Shown here: in pieces, positions 44,546-53,213 of the stretch
Layout of the letters: each line of letters begins with the position of its first letter
How positions within the stretch are numbered: the stretch's first letter is position 1
From: an uncultured Victivallales bacterium
GTDB lineage: Bacteria > Verrucomicrobiota > Lentisphaeria > Victivallales > UBA1829
Reading direction: 5' to 3'
DNA: 64,000 nt
NCBI GenBank assembly: GCA_944390735.1
Contig: CALXRL010000044.1
Span: 1 to 64,000, forward strand
The notes under the pieces: model-generated
Database searches by the model: none
Told to the model about the DNA's origin: nothing
Seen by the model: the letters and a program-made list of their open reading frames with translations, nothing else
Program-made: the position numbers and the translations under genes

Positions 44546-45323
44546 GATTGGCGCCTCTGGCTTGATATTGGTAGTACGTTTTTTTTTTCAGATTGACGCT
44601 GTATTCCAGCACTTCGGGATCGTCCTCTTCCAGCATGAGAATGCGGGCGATGTCGCGGCGGGTCATGAAGCGCCACTCGCCCGGCTTCAGCATTCCCCGC
44701 TTGAGGTTGCCGATGGCGATGCGCTCCAGACGTTTGGTATCGTTTCCGAGCGCGGCGACCATGCGGCGGATCTCGCGTTTTTTCCCCTCGGAGAGAATCA
44801 GCATGTATTTTCGTTCCCCGGTCTGACAGACCTCTTCGGCGGAGAGGGTTTCCCCGTCGTCCTCGATGCCGTCCACCATGCGCTGCAGCTCCTCGTCGGT
44901 GAAGGGATGGGCCGCGGAGAGGGCGTAGGTCTTCCAGATCCTGTTGCGGGGATGAATCAGACGATCGGCAAATTTGCCGTCATTGGTGAAAATGAGGAGT
45001 CCTTCGCTGTCCTTGTCGAGACGGCCGGCGGAGAAGAGGCGCACCTCCTTCCGGAGCCGGATCAGATCCACCGCCTTCTTCTTCGCATGCACATCCTCGT
45101 TCGTGCAGACATATCCGCGCGGCTTGTTCAGCATGATGTAGACATGTTCGACGGTCTGATCGAGTTCCGCTCCGTTGACGCGGATGCGATCCTTCGGTCC
45201 GACCAGGGTCGCCGGATTGGTTTCGACTTTTCCATTGACCGTGACTGCGCCCTCCTTAATCAGTTCGGCGGCTTTGCGGCGGGAGGCCGCGCCCGCGCTG
45301 GAAAGGCGCTTTGTCAGGTTCAT
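44469..45323 (-). CDS. Pseudouridine synthase, RsuA/RluB family
   Basis: It converts a specific rRNA uridine to pseudouridine. From ATG 45323 (MNLTKRLSSAGAASRRKAAEL, the normal S4-domain start; ATG codons at 45350 and 45347 are possible) the product has 284 residues: an S4 RNA-binding domain to about 60, then LNKPRGYVCTNED and the catalytic GRLDKDSEGLLIFTNDG, and GKKREIRRMVAAL. An A10 run near the 3' end (complement of 44579-44588) precedes about 35 extra residues that lack family likeness and overlap pfkA. It lies 66 bases after purB. Confidence 0.88.
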   Translation of the reverse strand: MNLTKRLSSAGAASRRKAAELIKEGAVTVNGKVETNPATLVGPKDRIRVNGAELDQTVEHVYIMLNKPRGYVCTNEDVHAKKKAVDLIRLRKEVRLFSAGRLDKDSEGLLIFTNDGKFADRLIHPRNRIWKTYALSAAHPFTDEELQRMVDGIEDDGETLSAEEVCQTGERKYMLILSEGKKREIRRMVAALGNDTKRLERIAIGNLKRGMLKPGEWRFMTRRDIARILMLEEDDPEVLEYSVNLKKKTYYQYQARGANHERRLHHSGRVSRKKTRSVPFRNPS

Positions 45324-45389
45324 TTCCTCGTTGTGTTCCGATTCCATCATGACAGAAAAGAGTGTTGTGGTTCATCCGCGGATGCGGGA

Positions 45390-46832
45390 TCAGACATTGA
45401 TCGCATCCATTTTAGCGTTTTCATAGGCGGCGAGCCGCTTTCTGACCGGTTTAAACACGCCCGCGAGGAAATCATCCACCTGCTGCGGAGCGCGGCCGAC
45501 AAACGACGACGGCGCGAGAATCTCATGGAACTTCGGCGCGACCTTTGCAAACAGCGGATCCGCCGCGAGACGGTCGAGCAGATCGTTTTTCGCCCCTTCC
45601 GCCTTGACCCGTTTTCCGGCTTCCATCGAGTGTTCGCGAATGGCCTCGTGCAGTTCCTGACGATTCCCGCCGGCACGGACCGCGGCCATCAGAATATTCT
45701 CCGTCGCCATGAACGGGAGCTCCTGCATGACATGACTTTCGATGACTTTCGGCCAGACCTGCATTCCGTTTGCCACATTCGCCACCAGGGAGAGAATGAC
45801 ATCGGCGCACAGGAAGGCTTCGGGCAGCGTAATGCGCCGGTTGGCGGAATCGTCGAGCGTCCGCTCAAACCACTGAACCGAGTGGGTCTGCGCCGCATTC
45901 AGCGGAAGATTCATCAGGTAGCGGGAGAGCGAACAGATGCGTTCCGAACGCATCGGATTGCGTTTGTAAGCCATCGCGCTGGAGCCGACCTGATTCTTCT
46001 CGAACGGCTCCTCGATCTCCTTCAGATTCGCCAGAAGACGGACATCTCCGGCAAACTTGTAGGCGGACTGTGCAATGCCGGAAAGGGCTGACAGCACAAA
46101 GTAATCGAGCTTCCGCGTATAGGTCTGCCCGCTGACCGGAATCGTCCGGTCAAATCCCATCTTCCGGGCGACAAGCCGGTCAAGCTGACGGATTTTCTCA
46201 TGATCCCCGTTGAAAAGTTCCATGAAACTGGCCTGTGTTCCGGTCGTTCCCTTGACTCCGCGCATCGGCAGAGCGGAGAGTTCGTGTTCCACCCGCTCCA
46301 TATCGAGAAGGAAGTCCTGAAGATACAGGGTGAAGCGCTTGCCGACGGTCGTCAGCTGCGCCGGCTGATAGTGGGTAAAGCCGAGGGTCGGCATATCCCG
46401 GTATTTCTTCGCGTTCGCGGCAAGGATCTCCGCGACCTTGAGAAGTTTGCCCAGCAGAATTTTCAGGCCGTCCCGCATCTGAATCAGTTCGGTGTTGTCG
46501 GTAACGAAACAGCTTGTCGCGCCAAGATGAATGATCGGCATCGCGGCCGGGCACTGGGCGCCGAACACATGAATATGACTCATGACATCGTGCCGAAGCT
46601 GGGATTCCTTTTCCGCCACGGCGTCAAAGTCGATGTCGTCCAGATGCTGTTTCATCTGGTCGATCTGTTCCTGCGTGATGTTGAGTCCGAGCTCCCGTTC
46701 GGATTCCGCAAGTGCGACCCAGAGTCTTCTCCAGGTGGAGTGCTTGCGCTGAGGGGACCAGTTGTAACTCATTTCCGCGCTGGCGTAACGATCGGTCAGC
46801 GGACTTTGATAGGTGCATTTGTTGCCGTTCAT
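45390..46832 (-). CDS. purB: Adenylosuccinate lyase
   Basis: PurB cleaves SAICAR and adenylosuccinate in purine synthesis. The 480-residue protein has HLGATSCFVTDN, LGFTHYQPAQLTTVGKR, GVKGTTGTQASF and the fumarase-superfamily signature GSSAMAYKRNPMRSE with the catalytic serine loop. Length and the HLGATS motif place it in the animal-like branch rather than the short E. coli type. GAGGAG lies before the ATG, and a promoter is seen 40 bases upstream. Confidence 0.95.
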   Translation of the reverse strand: MNGNKCTYQSPLTDRYASAEMSYNWSPQRKHSTWRRLWVALAESERELGLNITQEQIDQMKQHLDDIDFDAVAEKESQLRHDVMSHIHVFGAQCPAAMPIIHLGATSCFVTDNTELIQMRDGLKILLGKLLKVAEILAANAKKYRDMPTLGFTHYQPAQLTTVGKRFTLYLQDFLLDMERVEHELSALPMRGVKGTTGTQASFMELFNGDHEKIRQLDRLVARKMGFDRTIPVSGQTYTRKLDYFVLSALSGIAQSAYKFAGDVRLLANLKEIEEPFEKNQVGSSAMAYKRNPMRSERICSLSRYLMNLPLNAAQTHSVQWFERTLDDSANRRITLPEAFLCADVILSLVANVANGMQVWPKVIESHVMQELPFMATENILMAAVRAGGNRQELHEAIREHSMEAGKRVKAEGAKNDLLDRLAADPLFAKVAPKFHEILAPSSFVGRAPQQVDDFLAGVFKPVRKRLAAYENAKMDAINV

Positions 46833-46873
46833 GAATCATTCTCCTCGGGATTCTGATGGTTTCTCAAGCCTGT

Positions 46874-46902
46874 AATATATCATGCCGGGAGGAAAATTTC
46901 AA
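46874..46902 (-). promoter_or_regulatory. Promoter of purB
   Basis: On the minus strand there is TTGAAA (46897-46902), 17 bp and TATATT (46874-46879), leaving a leader of about 35 nt. Confidence 0.65.
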
Positions 46903-46961
46903 TGGCGGAGGTCCTGACGAATCCCGTCCGACGCGGAAGAAATCCGTTCGCGGCACGCGGA

Positions 46962-47147
46962 TCAGGAGGCCTTCCGGTCCCGCGAAGAGAGAAGCGCCTC
47001 CGCCGCCACATGAATCACTTCCGCGGCGGGGCTCCTGTTTTCCGGGGCATTTTCTTCCCCGTTTCTCCGTTCCGTCAGTTCCAGAACATATCCATACAGC
47101 GCGGCAAACTGTTGCAGATCGCGAATCTCCTCTTCCGTGTAACGCAT
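46962..47147 (-). CDS. Small hypothetical protein, 61 residues
   Basis: A 61-residue frame begins at ATG 47147, with GGAGG 7 bases upstream. It starts MRYTEEEIRDLQQFAALYGYV and is charged and helical, with no signal peptide or motif I recognise. The frame is open further upstream, but that part crosses a repeat region and is not likely translated. It could be the last gene of the acc/asp23 operon, 216 bases after amaP. The good ribosome binding site is the main support. Confidence 0.5.
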   Translation of the reverse strand: MRYTEEEIRDLQQFAALYGYVLELTERRNGEENAPENRSPAAEVIHVAAEALLSSRDRKAS

Positions 47148-47296
47148 GACACACCTCCGTTTCGGGTTTGAAAAAGAAAATAGCACCCGAAGATTGCCGG
47201 AGGATTGCGATAAGATTCTCTTTTTGTTAAAAGAGACAACAAATTTCTCTTCGACATCGAAAAAAGGAAAAACGCTTCCATCCCCCCGACGGGAAC

Positions 47297-47389
47297 GTCG
47301 GGAAGGCTCCCGGACCGTCCGGCGAGAAGCGTCAGAAGGATTTTCAAGCATCGCGGGGGATCGTCAGAAAGGCTCCCGGACCGTCCGGC
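47297..47389. repeat. Direct repeat at the amaP 3' end
   Basis: A 27-bp segment covering the amaP stop codon and last codons (47363-47389) recurs at 47297-47323 with two mismatches, 66 bp downstream of the gene end. GGCTCCCGGACCGTCCGGC is identical in both. Part of it is an inverted repeat (CCGGACCGTCCGG), so it can form a hairpin. Confidence 0.75.
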
Positions 47390-47855
47390 TGCGCGAGAGA
47401 ACCACATTCACCTGCGAAACCGTCGCGATGCCGAACACCTGTTTCAGCGCTTCCAGCACTTTTGCCTGAAGCGATTCAATGGACTCCTGCACATTTCCGG
47501 AGGAGGCCCCGAGCTGACAGATCAGATTCAATTCGATCACCAGTCTTTTTTTCCGCTGAATCAGGGAGACTTTGCGGATCGCGATTCCCTGAAACTCCGC
47601 ATCCAGCGACTTCACCAGATCGGAAATGGAACGCGCGGAAATCAGAATGGATCCGTTTGCGGAGGAGAGCACAATTCCCTTCAGAGCTCTCCGATGGGTG
47701 AAAACGGTCCAGAGCAGCATGCAGCAGAGCAGCAGAAGCGCCAGCGTCAGAACGCCGCAGACATAGCCGTCGTGCCATGCGGAAGGCTCCGCCGGAGAGA
47801 GCAGCGAACAGATGCCCTCCCACCAGGCGCGAACGGTTTGCAGCACCGGTTCCAT
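47364..47855 (-). CDS. amaP: AmaP-like membrane anchor of Asp23/Gls24 proteins
   Basis: AmaP anchors Asp23 at the membrane in Gram-positive bacteria. The 163-residue protein here has a membrane helix at about 31-53 and a C-terminal part with GIAIRKVSLIQRKKRLVIELNL and a final SQVNVVLS-type strand that mirrors the Asp23 domain. It follows the second asp23 gene by 2 bases. The role, likely in envelope stress or membrane homeostasis, is inferred from Gram-positive relatives. Confidence 0.78.
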   Translation of the reverse strand: MEPVLQTVRAWWEGICSLLSPAEPSAWHDGYVCGVLTLALLLLCCMLLWTVFTHRRALKGIVLSSANGSILISARSISDLVKSLDAEFQGIAIRKVSLIQRKKRLVIELNLICQLGASSGNVQESIESLQAKVLEALKQVFGIATVSQVNVVLSRSRTVREPF

Positions 47856-47857
47856 CC

Positions 47858-48253
47858 TCAGATTCCATCCTGCGGCGGATCTTCCAGATCCATCACCACC
47901 ACATTGACCCGGGAAACGGACATGCCGGTCAGTTTGACGATCTCCGCCGCCACGGCGCTGCGCACCTCGTCCGCGATATGCGGAATCAGCACGCCGTATT
48001 CCAGCACCACGCGGACCTCCACGGCAACGGAGTTCTCATTCATCTCCACGGAAATGGCGCGGCCCTGAATCTTTTTACTGCCCACGATCTCCGCGAGATT
48101 GTCCACCAGACTGCTTCCGGCGAGCCGGATCACGCCGGGAATTTCCAGCGTGGCTTTGCGGACGATGGAAGCGATCACGGACTCGTGAACCTTCACCATC
48201 CCGACCGCGTTTTCCTGCGATTTCACCGATTTGACTTTCTTCACTGCCGCCAT
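47858..48253 (-). CDS. Asp23/Gls24 family envelope stress protein (second copy)
   Basis: The 131-residue protein has the Asp23/Gls24 pattern: VKVHESVIASIVRKATLEIPGVIRL at the start of the domain, then VEVRVVLEYGVLIPHIADEV and ending in VSRVNVVVMDLEDP. These proteins form membrane-associated assemblies with AmaP. It begins 9 bases after its paralogue and is about half identical by eye to it. It stands just before amaP, so the three probably act as one complex. Confidence 0.88.
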   Translation of the reverse strand: MAAVKKVKSVKSQENAVGMVKVHESVIASIVRKATLEIPGVIRLAGSSLVDNLAEIVGSKKIQGRAISVEMNENSVAVEVRVVLEYGVLIPHIADEVRSAVAAEIVKLTGMSVSRVNVVVMDLEDPPQDGI

Positions 48254-48262
48254 GCTCTCACC

Positions 48263-48658
48263 CTATTCTTCGCTTTCCTCCGCCGGGTCCTCGATCTCCC
48301 GGACGACAATGTTGACTTTCACCACCTTCAGTCCCGTCAGTCTTCCGATCTCCTTCGCCAGCGCCTCCTGAACGGCCGCGGCGACCTGCGGCAGCGGATA
48401 TCCGTACAGAAGATTGATGGAAACCTCCACAGAAACGGAAGCGTCTCCCATGTCGACCAGAATGGAACGGTCGTGCATCTTCTTGCTGCCGACCATCTCC
48501 GCGATGTTGTCCACAAAACTGCTGCCGGAGATTTTGGAAACTCCTTCCACGGAACATGCGATGCGCCGGACGATCGTGGCAATGACATTCTCATGAATCT
48601 TCACCACACCCGGAACAACGGCCAGTGCGTTTTCCCTGCTGTCAAAATTCTTGTTCAT
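48263..48658 (-). CDS. Asp23/Gls24 family envelope stress protein (first copy)
   Basis: A 131-residue paralogue of the next gene: VKIHENVIATIVRRIACSVEGVSKI, then VEVSINLLYGYPLPQVAAAV and VVKVNIVVREIEDP. It lies 41 bases after accC. Duplication gave two proteins of equal length that could form mixed assemblies. Confidence 0.88.
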   Translation of the reverse strand: MNKNFDSRENALAVVPGVVKIHENVIATIVRRIACSVEGVSKISGSSFVDNIAEMVGSKKMHDRSILVDMGDASVSVEVSINLLYGYPLPQVAAAVQEALAKEIGRLTGLKVVKVNIVVREIEDPAEESEE

Positions 48659-48699
48659 GCTCTGTTCCCGGTTGTTTTGTCACGCCCCGTTCCGGGCGT

Positions 48700-50073
48700 T
48701 CACTTTTTCTCCATCGTTTTTTCGAAACTTCCGCTCTTCATGACCCGTTCGATGAATCCGGTGTCGTAATGGCCCTCGTTGAATTCCTTCGTGCCGGTGA
48801 TGAAGAGTTCAAAGGGGATCGTCGTGGCGACGCCCTCGATGATGTACTCCTCAAGAGCGCGGCGCATTCTTGCGACCGCCTCCGCGCGGTTGTCCCCGTG
48901 AACGATCAGCTTGGCGATCATGCTGTCGTAATAGGGGGGAATCCGGTAGCCGGTGTAGGCATGGGAATCAACCCGCACGCCGAATCCGCCCGGAGCCGAA
49001 TAGAAATTAATCCTGCCCGGACACGGAGCGAAATTGCGGTACGGATCCTCCGCATTGATCCGGCATTCAATCGCATGCCCCTTCTGGGAGACCTGTTTCT
49101 GCGTATACTGAAGTTTGAGTCCGGCGGCGATGCGGATCTGCTCCTTGATGATGTCAATTCCCGTCACCAGTTCGGAGACCGGATGCTCCACCTGGACACG
49201 CGTATTCATTTCCATGAAATAGAACTGCTCCTTGGGTCCGAGCAGGAATTCGATGGTTCCGGCGCTGACATATTTCACCGCCTTGGCCGCCTTCACCGCC
49301 GCATCGCCGAGCTTTTTGCGAAGCGCGGGGGAGATCGACGGAGACGGCGATTCCTCGACGAGCTTCTGATGGCGCCGCTGCATGCTGCAGTCGCGCTCGC
49401 CGAGCTGAATGACATTGCCGAAGGTGTCGGCCAGAATCTGCACTTCGATATGTTTCGGATTTTCAATGAATTTCTCAATATAGACATCGCCGTTCCCGAA
49501 GGCTTTTTCGGCTTCGGTCTTGGCGGCATGGAATCCCTGAATCAGACTGGCGTCGTTATGAGCGATGCGCATGCCTCGTCCGCCGCCGCCCGCGGAGGCC
49601 TTGATGATGACGGGATATTCCAGTTTGCGGGCAATGACCAGCGCCTCCTCCTCGGTTTCAATGACGCCGCCGGATCCGGGAGTGATGGGAACACCGGCCT
49701 TGCGCATGGTTTCGCGGGCGCAGGCCTTGTCGCCCATGGCGCGCATCTGTTCCGGGGTCGGCCCGATGAACGTGATGTTGCAGCTCTTGCAGATTTCGGC
49801 GAAATGGACATTCTCGGCAAGGAAGCCGTAGCCCGGATGAATCGCGTCGACATCGCAGATTTCAGCAACGCTGATAATGCGGTCGATCAGCAGATAGCTC
49901 TCATTGGACTGGGCGGGTCCGATGCAGACGGCCTGATCGGCGAACTTCACCGGCAGACTGTCCTCATCCGCCTTGGAGTAGACAAGGACGGATTTGATCC
50001 CGAGTTCCTTGCACGCCCGGATGATGCGCAGCGCGATTTCGCCGCGGTTTGCAATAAGCACCTTGTTAAACAT
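48700..50073 (-). CDS. accC: Biotin carboxylase subunit of acetyl-CoA carboxylase
   Basis: AccC carboxylates the biotin of AccB with bicarbonate and ATP, the first step of fatty acid synthesis. The 457-residue protein starts [20 protein letters not shown] and has [11 protein letters not shown] (ATP-grasp glycine loop), [44 protein letters not shown] and [12 protein letters not shown], all conserved. Carboxyltransferase genes accA and accD are not in the window. It is 34 bases after accB. Confidence 0.96.
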   Translation of the reverse strand: MFNKVLIANRGEIALRIIRACKELGIKSVLVYSKADEDSLPVKFADQAVCIGPAQSNESYLLIDRIISVAEICDVDAIHPGYGFLAENVHFAEICKSCNITFIGPTPEQMRAMGDKACARETMRKAGVPITPGSGGVIETEEEALVIARKLEYPVIIKASAGGGGRGMRIAHNDASLIQGFHAAKTEAEKAFGNGDVYIEKFIENPKHIEVQILADTFGNVIQLGERDCSMQRRHQKLVEESPSPSISPALRKKLGDAAVKAAKAVKYVSAGTIEFLLGPKEQFYFMEMNTRVQVEHPVSELVTGIDIIKEQIRIAAGLKLQYTQKQVSQKGHAIECRINAEDPYRNFAPCPGRINFYSAPGGFGVRVDSHAYTGYRIPPYYDSMIAKLIVHGDNRAEAVARMRRALEEYIIEGVATTIPFELFITGTKEFNEGHYDTGFIERVMKSGSFEKTMEKK

Positions 50074-50107
50074 AAAAAAACTCCGGTTTTAGAAAACGGT
50101 ATCGGGA

Positions 50108-50578
50108 TTATTCCAGGGCGAACAGAGGCTGTCCGAACTCGACCGGCTGTCCGTTTTCCACAAGCACCTCTTTGATCACGCCGGACTTTTCCGCCTTGAT
50201 CTCATTCATCACCTTCATGGCTTCAATGATGCAGACGGTGGTGTCGGGCTCCACCTTCATTCCGGGTTTTACAAACGCCTCCATTCCAGGAGCGGAGGAG
50301 CGGTAGAAGGTTCCGACGATCGGGGAATCAATGGTCTGGCCCGGTTTTGCGGGTTCCGCCGGGGCGGAGGCCGCGGGAGCGGAGACCGGAGCCGCCACAG
50401 GAGCCGCCACAGGCGCGGGCGCGGCCACAACGGGAGAAAGCGTCTGCGCAATGATCGGATTGGCATTCTGGCCGCCCCTCTTGATGCACAGATGCATGTC
50501 CTCGGCCTCGATTTTGAATTCGGTCAGGTCATTCTCCGACATCAGTTTCACAATGGTTTTGATTTCGTCGATTTTCAT
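50108..50578 (-). CDS. accB: Biotin carboxyl carrier protein of acetyl-CoA carboxylase
   Basis: AccB carries biotin between AccC and the carboxyltransferase. The 156-residue protein has an N-terminal helical part, an Ala/Pro-rich linker (about 48-80), and a biotinyl domain with Lys122 in EAMKVMNEI as the biotin site, plus the thumb region SPIVGTFYRSSAP typical of acetyl-CoA carboxylase carriers. It sits directly before accC and 64 bases after aroQ. Confidence 0.96.
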   Translation of the reverse strand: MKIDEIKTIVKLMSENDLTEFKIEAEDMHLCIKRGGQNANPIIAQTLSPVVAAPAPVAAPVAAPVSAPAASAPAEPAKPGQTIDSPIVGTFYRSSAPGMEAFVKPGMKVEPDTTVCIIEAMKVMNEIKAEKSGVIKEVLVENGQPVEFGQPLFALE

Positions 50579-50642
50579 CTTTTTTCAGCCTCTCGCTTTC
50601 GAATCCATCCGATGGCGCGCACATACTCTCTGCCGGCGGCGC

Positions 50643-51098
50643 TCAGCGCGGATTCTCTTTGTTGCATCCGATACGGCGGACCAGTGCGCGGAACGCCCAT
50701 TCGTATCCGTCCGCACCCAGCCCCACGACTTGTCCCACGCAGACCGGAGCCGTGATGGAATGGTTCCGGAACTCTTCCCGCGTGTGAATATTGCTTATAT
50801 GAACTTCGATCGCCGGAAGCTTCACCGCTTCCAGCGCATCGCGGACGGCCACACTGGTGTGCGTGTAGGCCGCCGGATTGATGACGATTCCATCGGTCCC
50901 GTTGAAGAGCGTCTCCCCGATCCGGTCGACCAGCGCCCCTTCGCTGTTGCTCTGAAAGAATTCCACCTCCACCTGCAGTTCCGCCGCCACCTCGCGAAGA
51001 CGCGATTCGATCTCCGCCAATGTGCGGGTGCCGTACACTTCGGTCTTCCGTCGACCGAGCAGATGAAGATTCGGACCATTGATTACTAATAGTTTCAT
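50643..51098 (-). CDS. aroQ: 3-dehydroquinate dehydratase, type II
   Basis: AroQ dehydrates 3-dehydroquinate in the shikimate pathway. From ATG 51098 the product has 151 residues, the family length: [23 protein letters not shown] with catalytic Tyr in the flexible loop, [31 protein letters not shown] and [17 protein letters not shown]. The much longer open frame upstream is not used. No ribosome binding site precedes the ATG, and the promoter -10 box ends only 7 bases before it. Confidence 0.95.
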   Translation of the reverse strand: MKLLVINGPNLHLLGRRKTEVYGTRTLAEIESRLREVAAELQVEVEFFQSNSEGALVDRIGETLFNGTDGIVINPAAYTHTSVAVRDALEAVKLPAIEVHISNIHTREEFRNHSITAPVCVGQVVGLGADGYEWAFRALVRRIGCNKENPR

Positions 51099-51105
51099 AA
51101 CAAAT

Positions 51106-51134
51106 AATATACCCGTCCTTTCCGATAAACGCAA
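51106..51134 (-). promoter_or_regulatory. Promoter of the aroQ-acc-asp23 operon, probably giving a leaderless mRNA
   Basis: On the minus strand there is TTGCGT (51129-51134), 17 bp and TATATT (51106-51111). Only 7 bases lie between the -10 box and the aroQ ATG, so transcription should begin at or next to the start codon. Confidence 0.6.
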
Positions 51135-51163
51135 ATTTTTTTTGCATTTCAGGCAAACCTTCT

Positions 51164-51192
51164 TTGAAAAACCCTGCTTTCCGCTGTATTTT
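51164..51192 (+). promoter_or_regulatory. Promoter of ttcA
   Basis: TTGAAA (51164-51169), 17 bp and TATTTT (51187-51192) lie about 70 bases before the ttcA ATG. Confidence 0.45.
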
Positions 51193-51263
51193 TCCCGCAT
51201 TTTCAGGAATGATTCCGAATTCATCGGAGTTTCATTCGGCCGGAAGCAGGAGAAAAAAGCGTC

Positions 51264-52016
51264 ATGACAAAGAACTTTCGAAAAATCTGCCGTCTCGCCG
51301 GGGCCGCCATCGCGGACTACCGCATGATCGGGGACAGAGACCGCATCCTCGTCGGGGTCTCCGGAGGCAAGGACAGCATGCTGCTCCTTCATCTGCTGAA
51401 CCATTTCCGCTCCAGGGCGCCGGTCCGCTTCCGGCTGACGGCCGCAACCTTCGATCCCGGCTTCGAAGGATTCGACGCGGAAGGAACCGCGGAAACCTGC
51501 CGCGCACTGGGAATCGAGCACCACAGAATCGTTCTCCGCGTCCGCGAGGTGATCGAACGGACCGGCACCACACATAAACCGTGCGTGGTCTGTTCCCGTC
51601 TGCGCCGGGGCAGACTCTACGGACTCGCCCGGGAACTGGGGTGCGGAAAACTCGCGCTCGGACAGCATCTGGACGATATCGCCGTCTCCTTTCTCATCAG
51701 CCTGTGCCGCGGCGGCGGACTCACCACCATGGGACCGAACGTTCCTTCCGAAGACGGTTCCATCCGGGTGATCCGCCCGCTCGCCTATGTCGAGGAAAAA
51801 CTGGCGGCCGCGGCGGCGGAGGAACTGGGAATCCGTCCGCGGGGCCGATGCCTCTACCAGCAGCAGCTGGAGGAAAACGGCGACCGCGCCTGGTTCAAAC
51901 GCAAACTGCGGGAAATGGAACTGGAAATTCCCGATCTCCTCCAGAACATGCGTCACTCCCTTTCGGATCTCCGGCCGGGATATCTTCTCGACCGCCGTTT
52001 TCTGAACCTGCCGTAA
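51264..52016 (+). CDS. ttcA: tRNA 2-thiocytidine synthetase TtcA-like protein
   Basis: TtcA replaces oxygen by sulfur at cytidine 32 of some tRNAs, using ATP and an Fe-S cluster. The 250-residue protein has a PP-loop, SGGKDS (33-38), and [12 protein letters not shown] with Cys107 and Cys110, followed by GHHLDD-like GQHLDDI. A single later cysteine ([10 protein letters not shown]) could be the third cluster ligand. It is somewhat shorter than the E. coli enzyme. It stands alone, divergent from aroQ. Confidence 0.88.
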   Translation: MTKNFRKICRLAGAAIADYRMIGDRDRILVGVSGGKDSMLLLHLLNHFRSRAPVRFRLTAATFDPGFEGFDAEGTAETCRALGIEHHRIVLRVREVIERTGTTHKPCVVCSRLRRGRLYGLARELGCGKLALGQHLDDIAVSFLISLCRGGGLTTMGPNVPSEDGSIRVIRPLAYVEEKLAAAAAEELGIRPRGRCLYQQQLEENGDRAWFKRKLREMELEIPDLLQNMRHSLSDLRPGYLLDRRFLNLP

Positions 52017-52039
52017 ATTCAGACGAATTCCCGATCTCC

Positions 52040-52073
52040 AAAAAAAACGGCACGAAATTGTTTTTTCGTGCCG
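52040..52073 (-). terminator. Terminator of the acetylesterase gene
   Basis: CGGCACGAAA (52048-52057) pairs with TTTCGTGCCG (52064-52073), a perfect 10-bp stem. On the minus strand it is followed by T8 (complement of 52040-52047); on the plus strand there is no T run, so it serves the minus-strand gene. Confidence 0.9.
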
Positions 52074-52130
52074 GATGTCGAAGCTCCGGATGCGGGAACC
52101 CTCACCGGAACGGGAAAGCGGAACGACGGC

Positions 52131-52862
52131 TCATCGGAAGCACCTGCCGATCTCAAGCTTCTGACGTTTCGCCTCCTCGACGATCATTTTTGCAACAGCC
52201 TCCGCCCCTTTCTCCCGAAAATGAGTGTTATCCTTCGAGCCCTTCGGATAAGCGGGAAATTCACCGGGCTTCACATGCGTGAAGAAGGCAATGGATCCCT
52301 CGGGTCCGGCCTGAACCAGCCAGTCCGTGGTCAGCTTGTTGGCGTCGATGAGAGGAGTTCCGGCCTCTCTGGCGACCTCCCGCGTCACCTGCGGATACTC
52401 CCCGAGAGACTGCAGGAGCTTCCCCTGTTTGTTGAAAAGTCTTCTGGCAACCGAAGTCAGAAGAAGCGGATTCGCCTTTTTCTCCCGCACCTCGGCAATG
52501 AAGCGTTTCAGATTGTTCCGATACTCCGTTTCCGCCGCCGCATACACGCTCGGATGGTCTTTCTTCTGATCGTTGTGACCGAACTGAATCATCACGAAAT
52601 CGCCGGGTTTGAGATCGTTCAGAATCCTCTCCCAGCGTTTTTCCGCGCGAAAACTCTTGGTGCTTCGTCCGCCCGCCGCACGGTTCTCCACCCGGACCCC
52701 CGGTCGGGTGTAATGATTCAGAACCTGCGCCCACCCGGTCATGGGAGCCCGGGATTTCGAATAGGTTGCCGCCGTGGAATCGCCTGCGACAAAAATCGTG
52801 GTCTGCGCCGAGCAGCACACCGCCATTCCAGCCGCAAGAAAAATACTGAACATTGATTTCAT
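52131..52862 (-). CDS. Rhamnogalacturonan acetylesterase-like SGNH hydrolase, secreted
   Basis: The 243-residue protein starts with a signal peptide (cleavage likely after CCSA near residue 19) and is an SGNH esterase: FVAGDSTAATYS (block I serine), RAAGGRSTKSF (block II), IQFGHNDQKKD (block III) and DNTHFREKGAEAVA with Asp/His of the triad. The block I sequence and GHND resemble rhamnogalacturonan acetylesterases (CE12), which deacetylate pectin. It is a single gene with its own promoter, operator-like repeat and terminator. Confidence 0.87.
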   Translation of the reverse strand: MKSMFSIFLAAGMAVCCSAQTTIFVAGDSTAATYSKSRAPMTGWAQVLNHYTRPGVRVENRAAGGRSTKSFRAEKRWERILNDLKPGDFVMIQFGHNDQKKDHPSVYAAAETEYRNNLKRFIAEVREKKANPLLLTSVARRLFNKQGKLLQSLGEYPQVTREVAREAGTPLIDANKLTTDWLVQAGPEGSIAFFTHVKPGEFPAYPKGSKDNTHFREKGAEAVAKMIVEEAKRQKLEIGRCFR

Positions 52863-52889
52863 TTTTTCCTCCTGAATTCGGGTTGTCTT

Positions 52890-52917
52890 ACTATATTGCC
52901 ATCGTTGGCATTTTCAA
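52890..52917 (-). promoter_or_regulatory. Promoter with operator-like repeat, acetylesterase gene
   Basis: On the minus strand there is TTGAAA (52912-52917), 16 bp and TATAGT (52890-52895). An inverted repeat TGCCA-N4-TGGCA (52897-52910) fills the spacer, the position for a repressor of a catabolic gene. AGGAGG precedes the ATG. Confidence 0.6.
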
Positions 52918-53213
52918 GAAAAAAGTCGAGGATCTTCCGAAGTTTTTTCATTTTCCGTTCATGAAGCAGCAGAGGAAAGCTCCGGAAATTCCGGCAGGAG
53001 GGAAGCTAGATCAATGCGGCAGGGAACGTCGGTGTTTCCGCTTTCGGGAGAGTTGCTCCGCCCCGTTTGCGCTTGTTTATAAACTTAAGGAGATCGGCAT
53101 TCCTGCGTTTCTTCCTTATCCGGGGAAAGGGAAAGACTCCCCCCTCCTCCGCAGAGCGGACGGAACGATTTCCGCCCGGGGAGTCGGGAACGGGGAAAAA
53201 TCACATTCGTGCC
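52918..53213. other. Intergenic region before rpsA, no gene seen
   Basis: About 300 bases between the divergent acetylesterase and rpsA promoters. No frame here has a ribosome binding site or a recognisable product, and no strong hairpin was noticed. Confidence 0.5.

Noticed and set aside
50643..51956. A 437-codon frame ending in aroQ
   Set aside because: Only the last 151 codons match AroQ; the upstream part runs antisense through ttcA and across the aroQ promoter.
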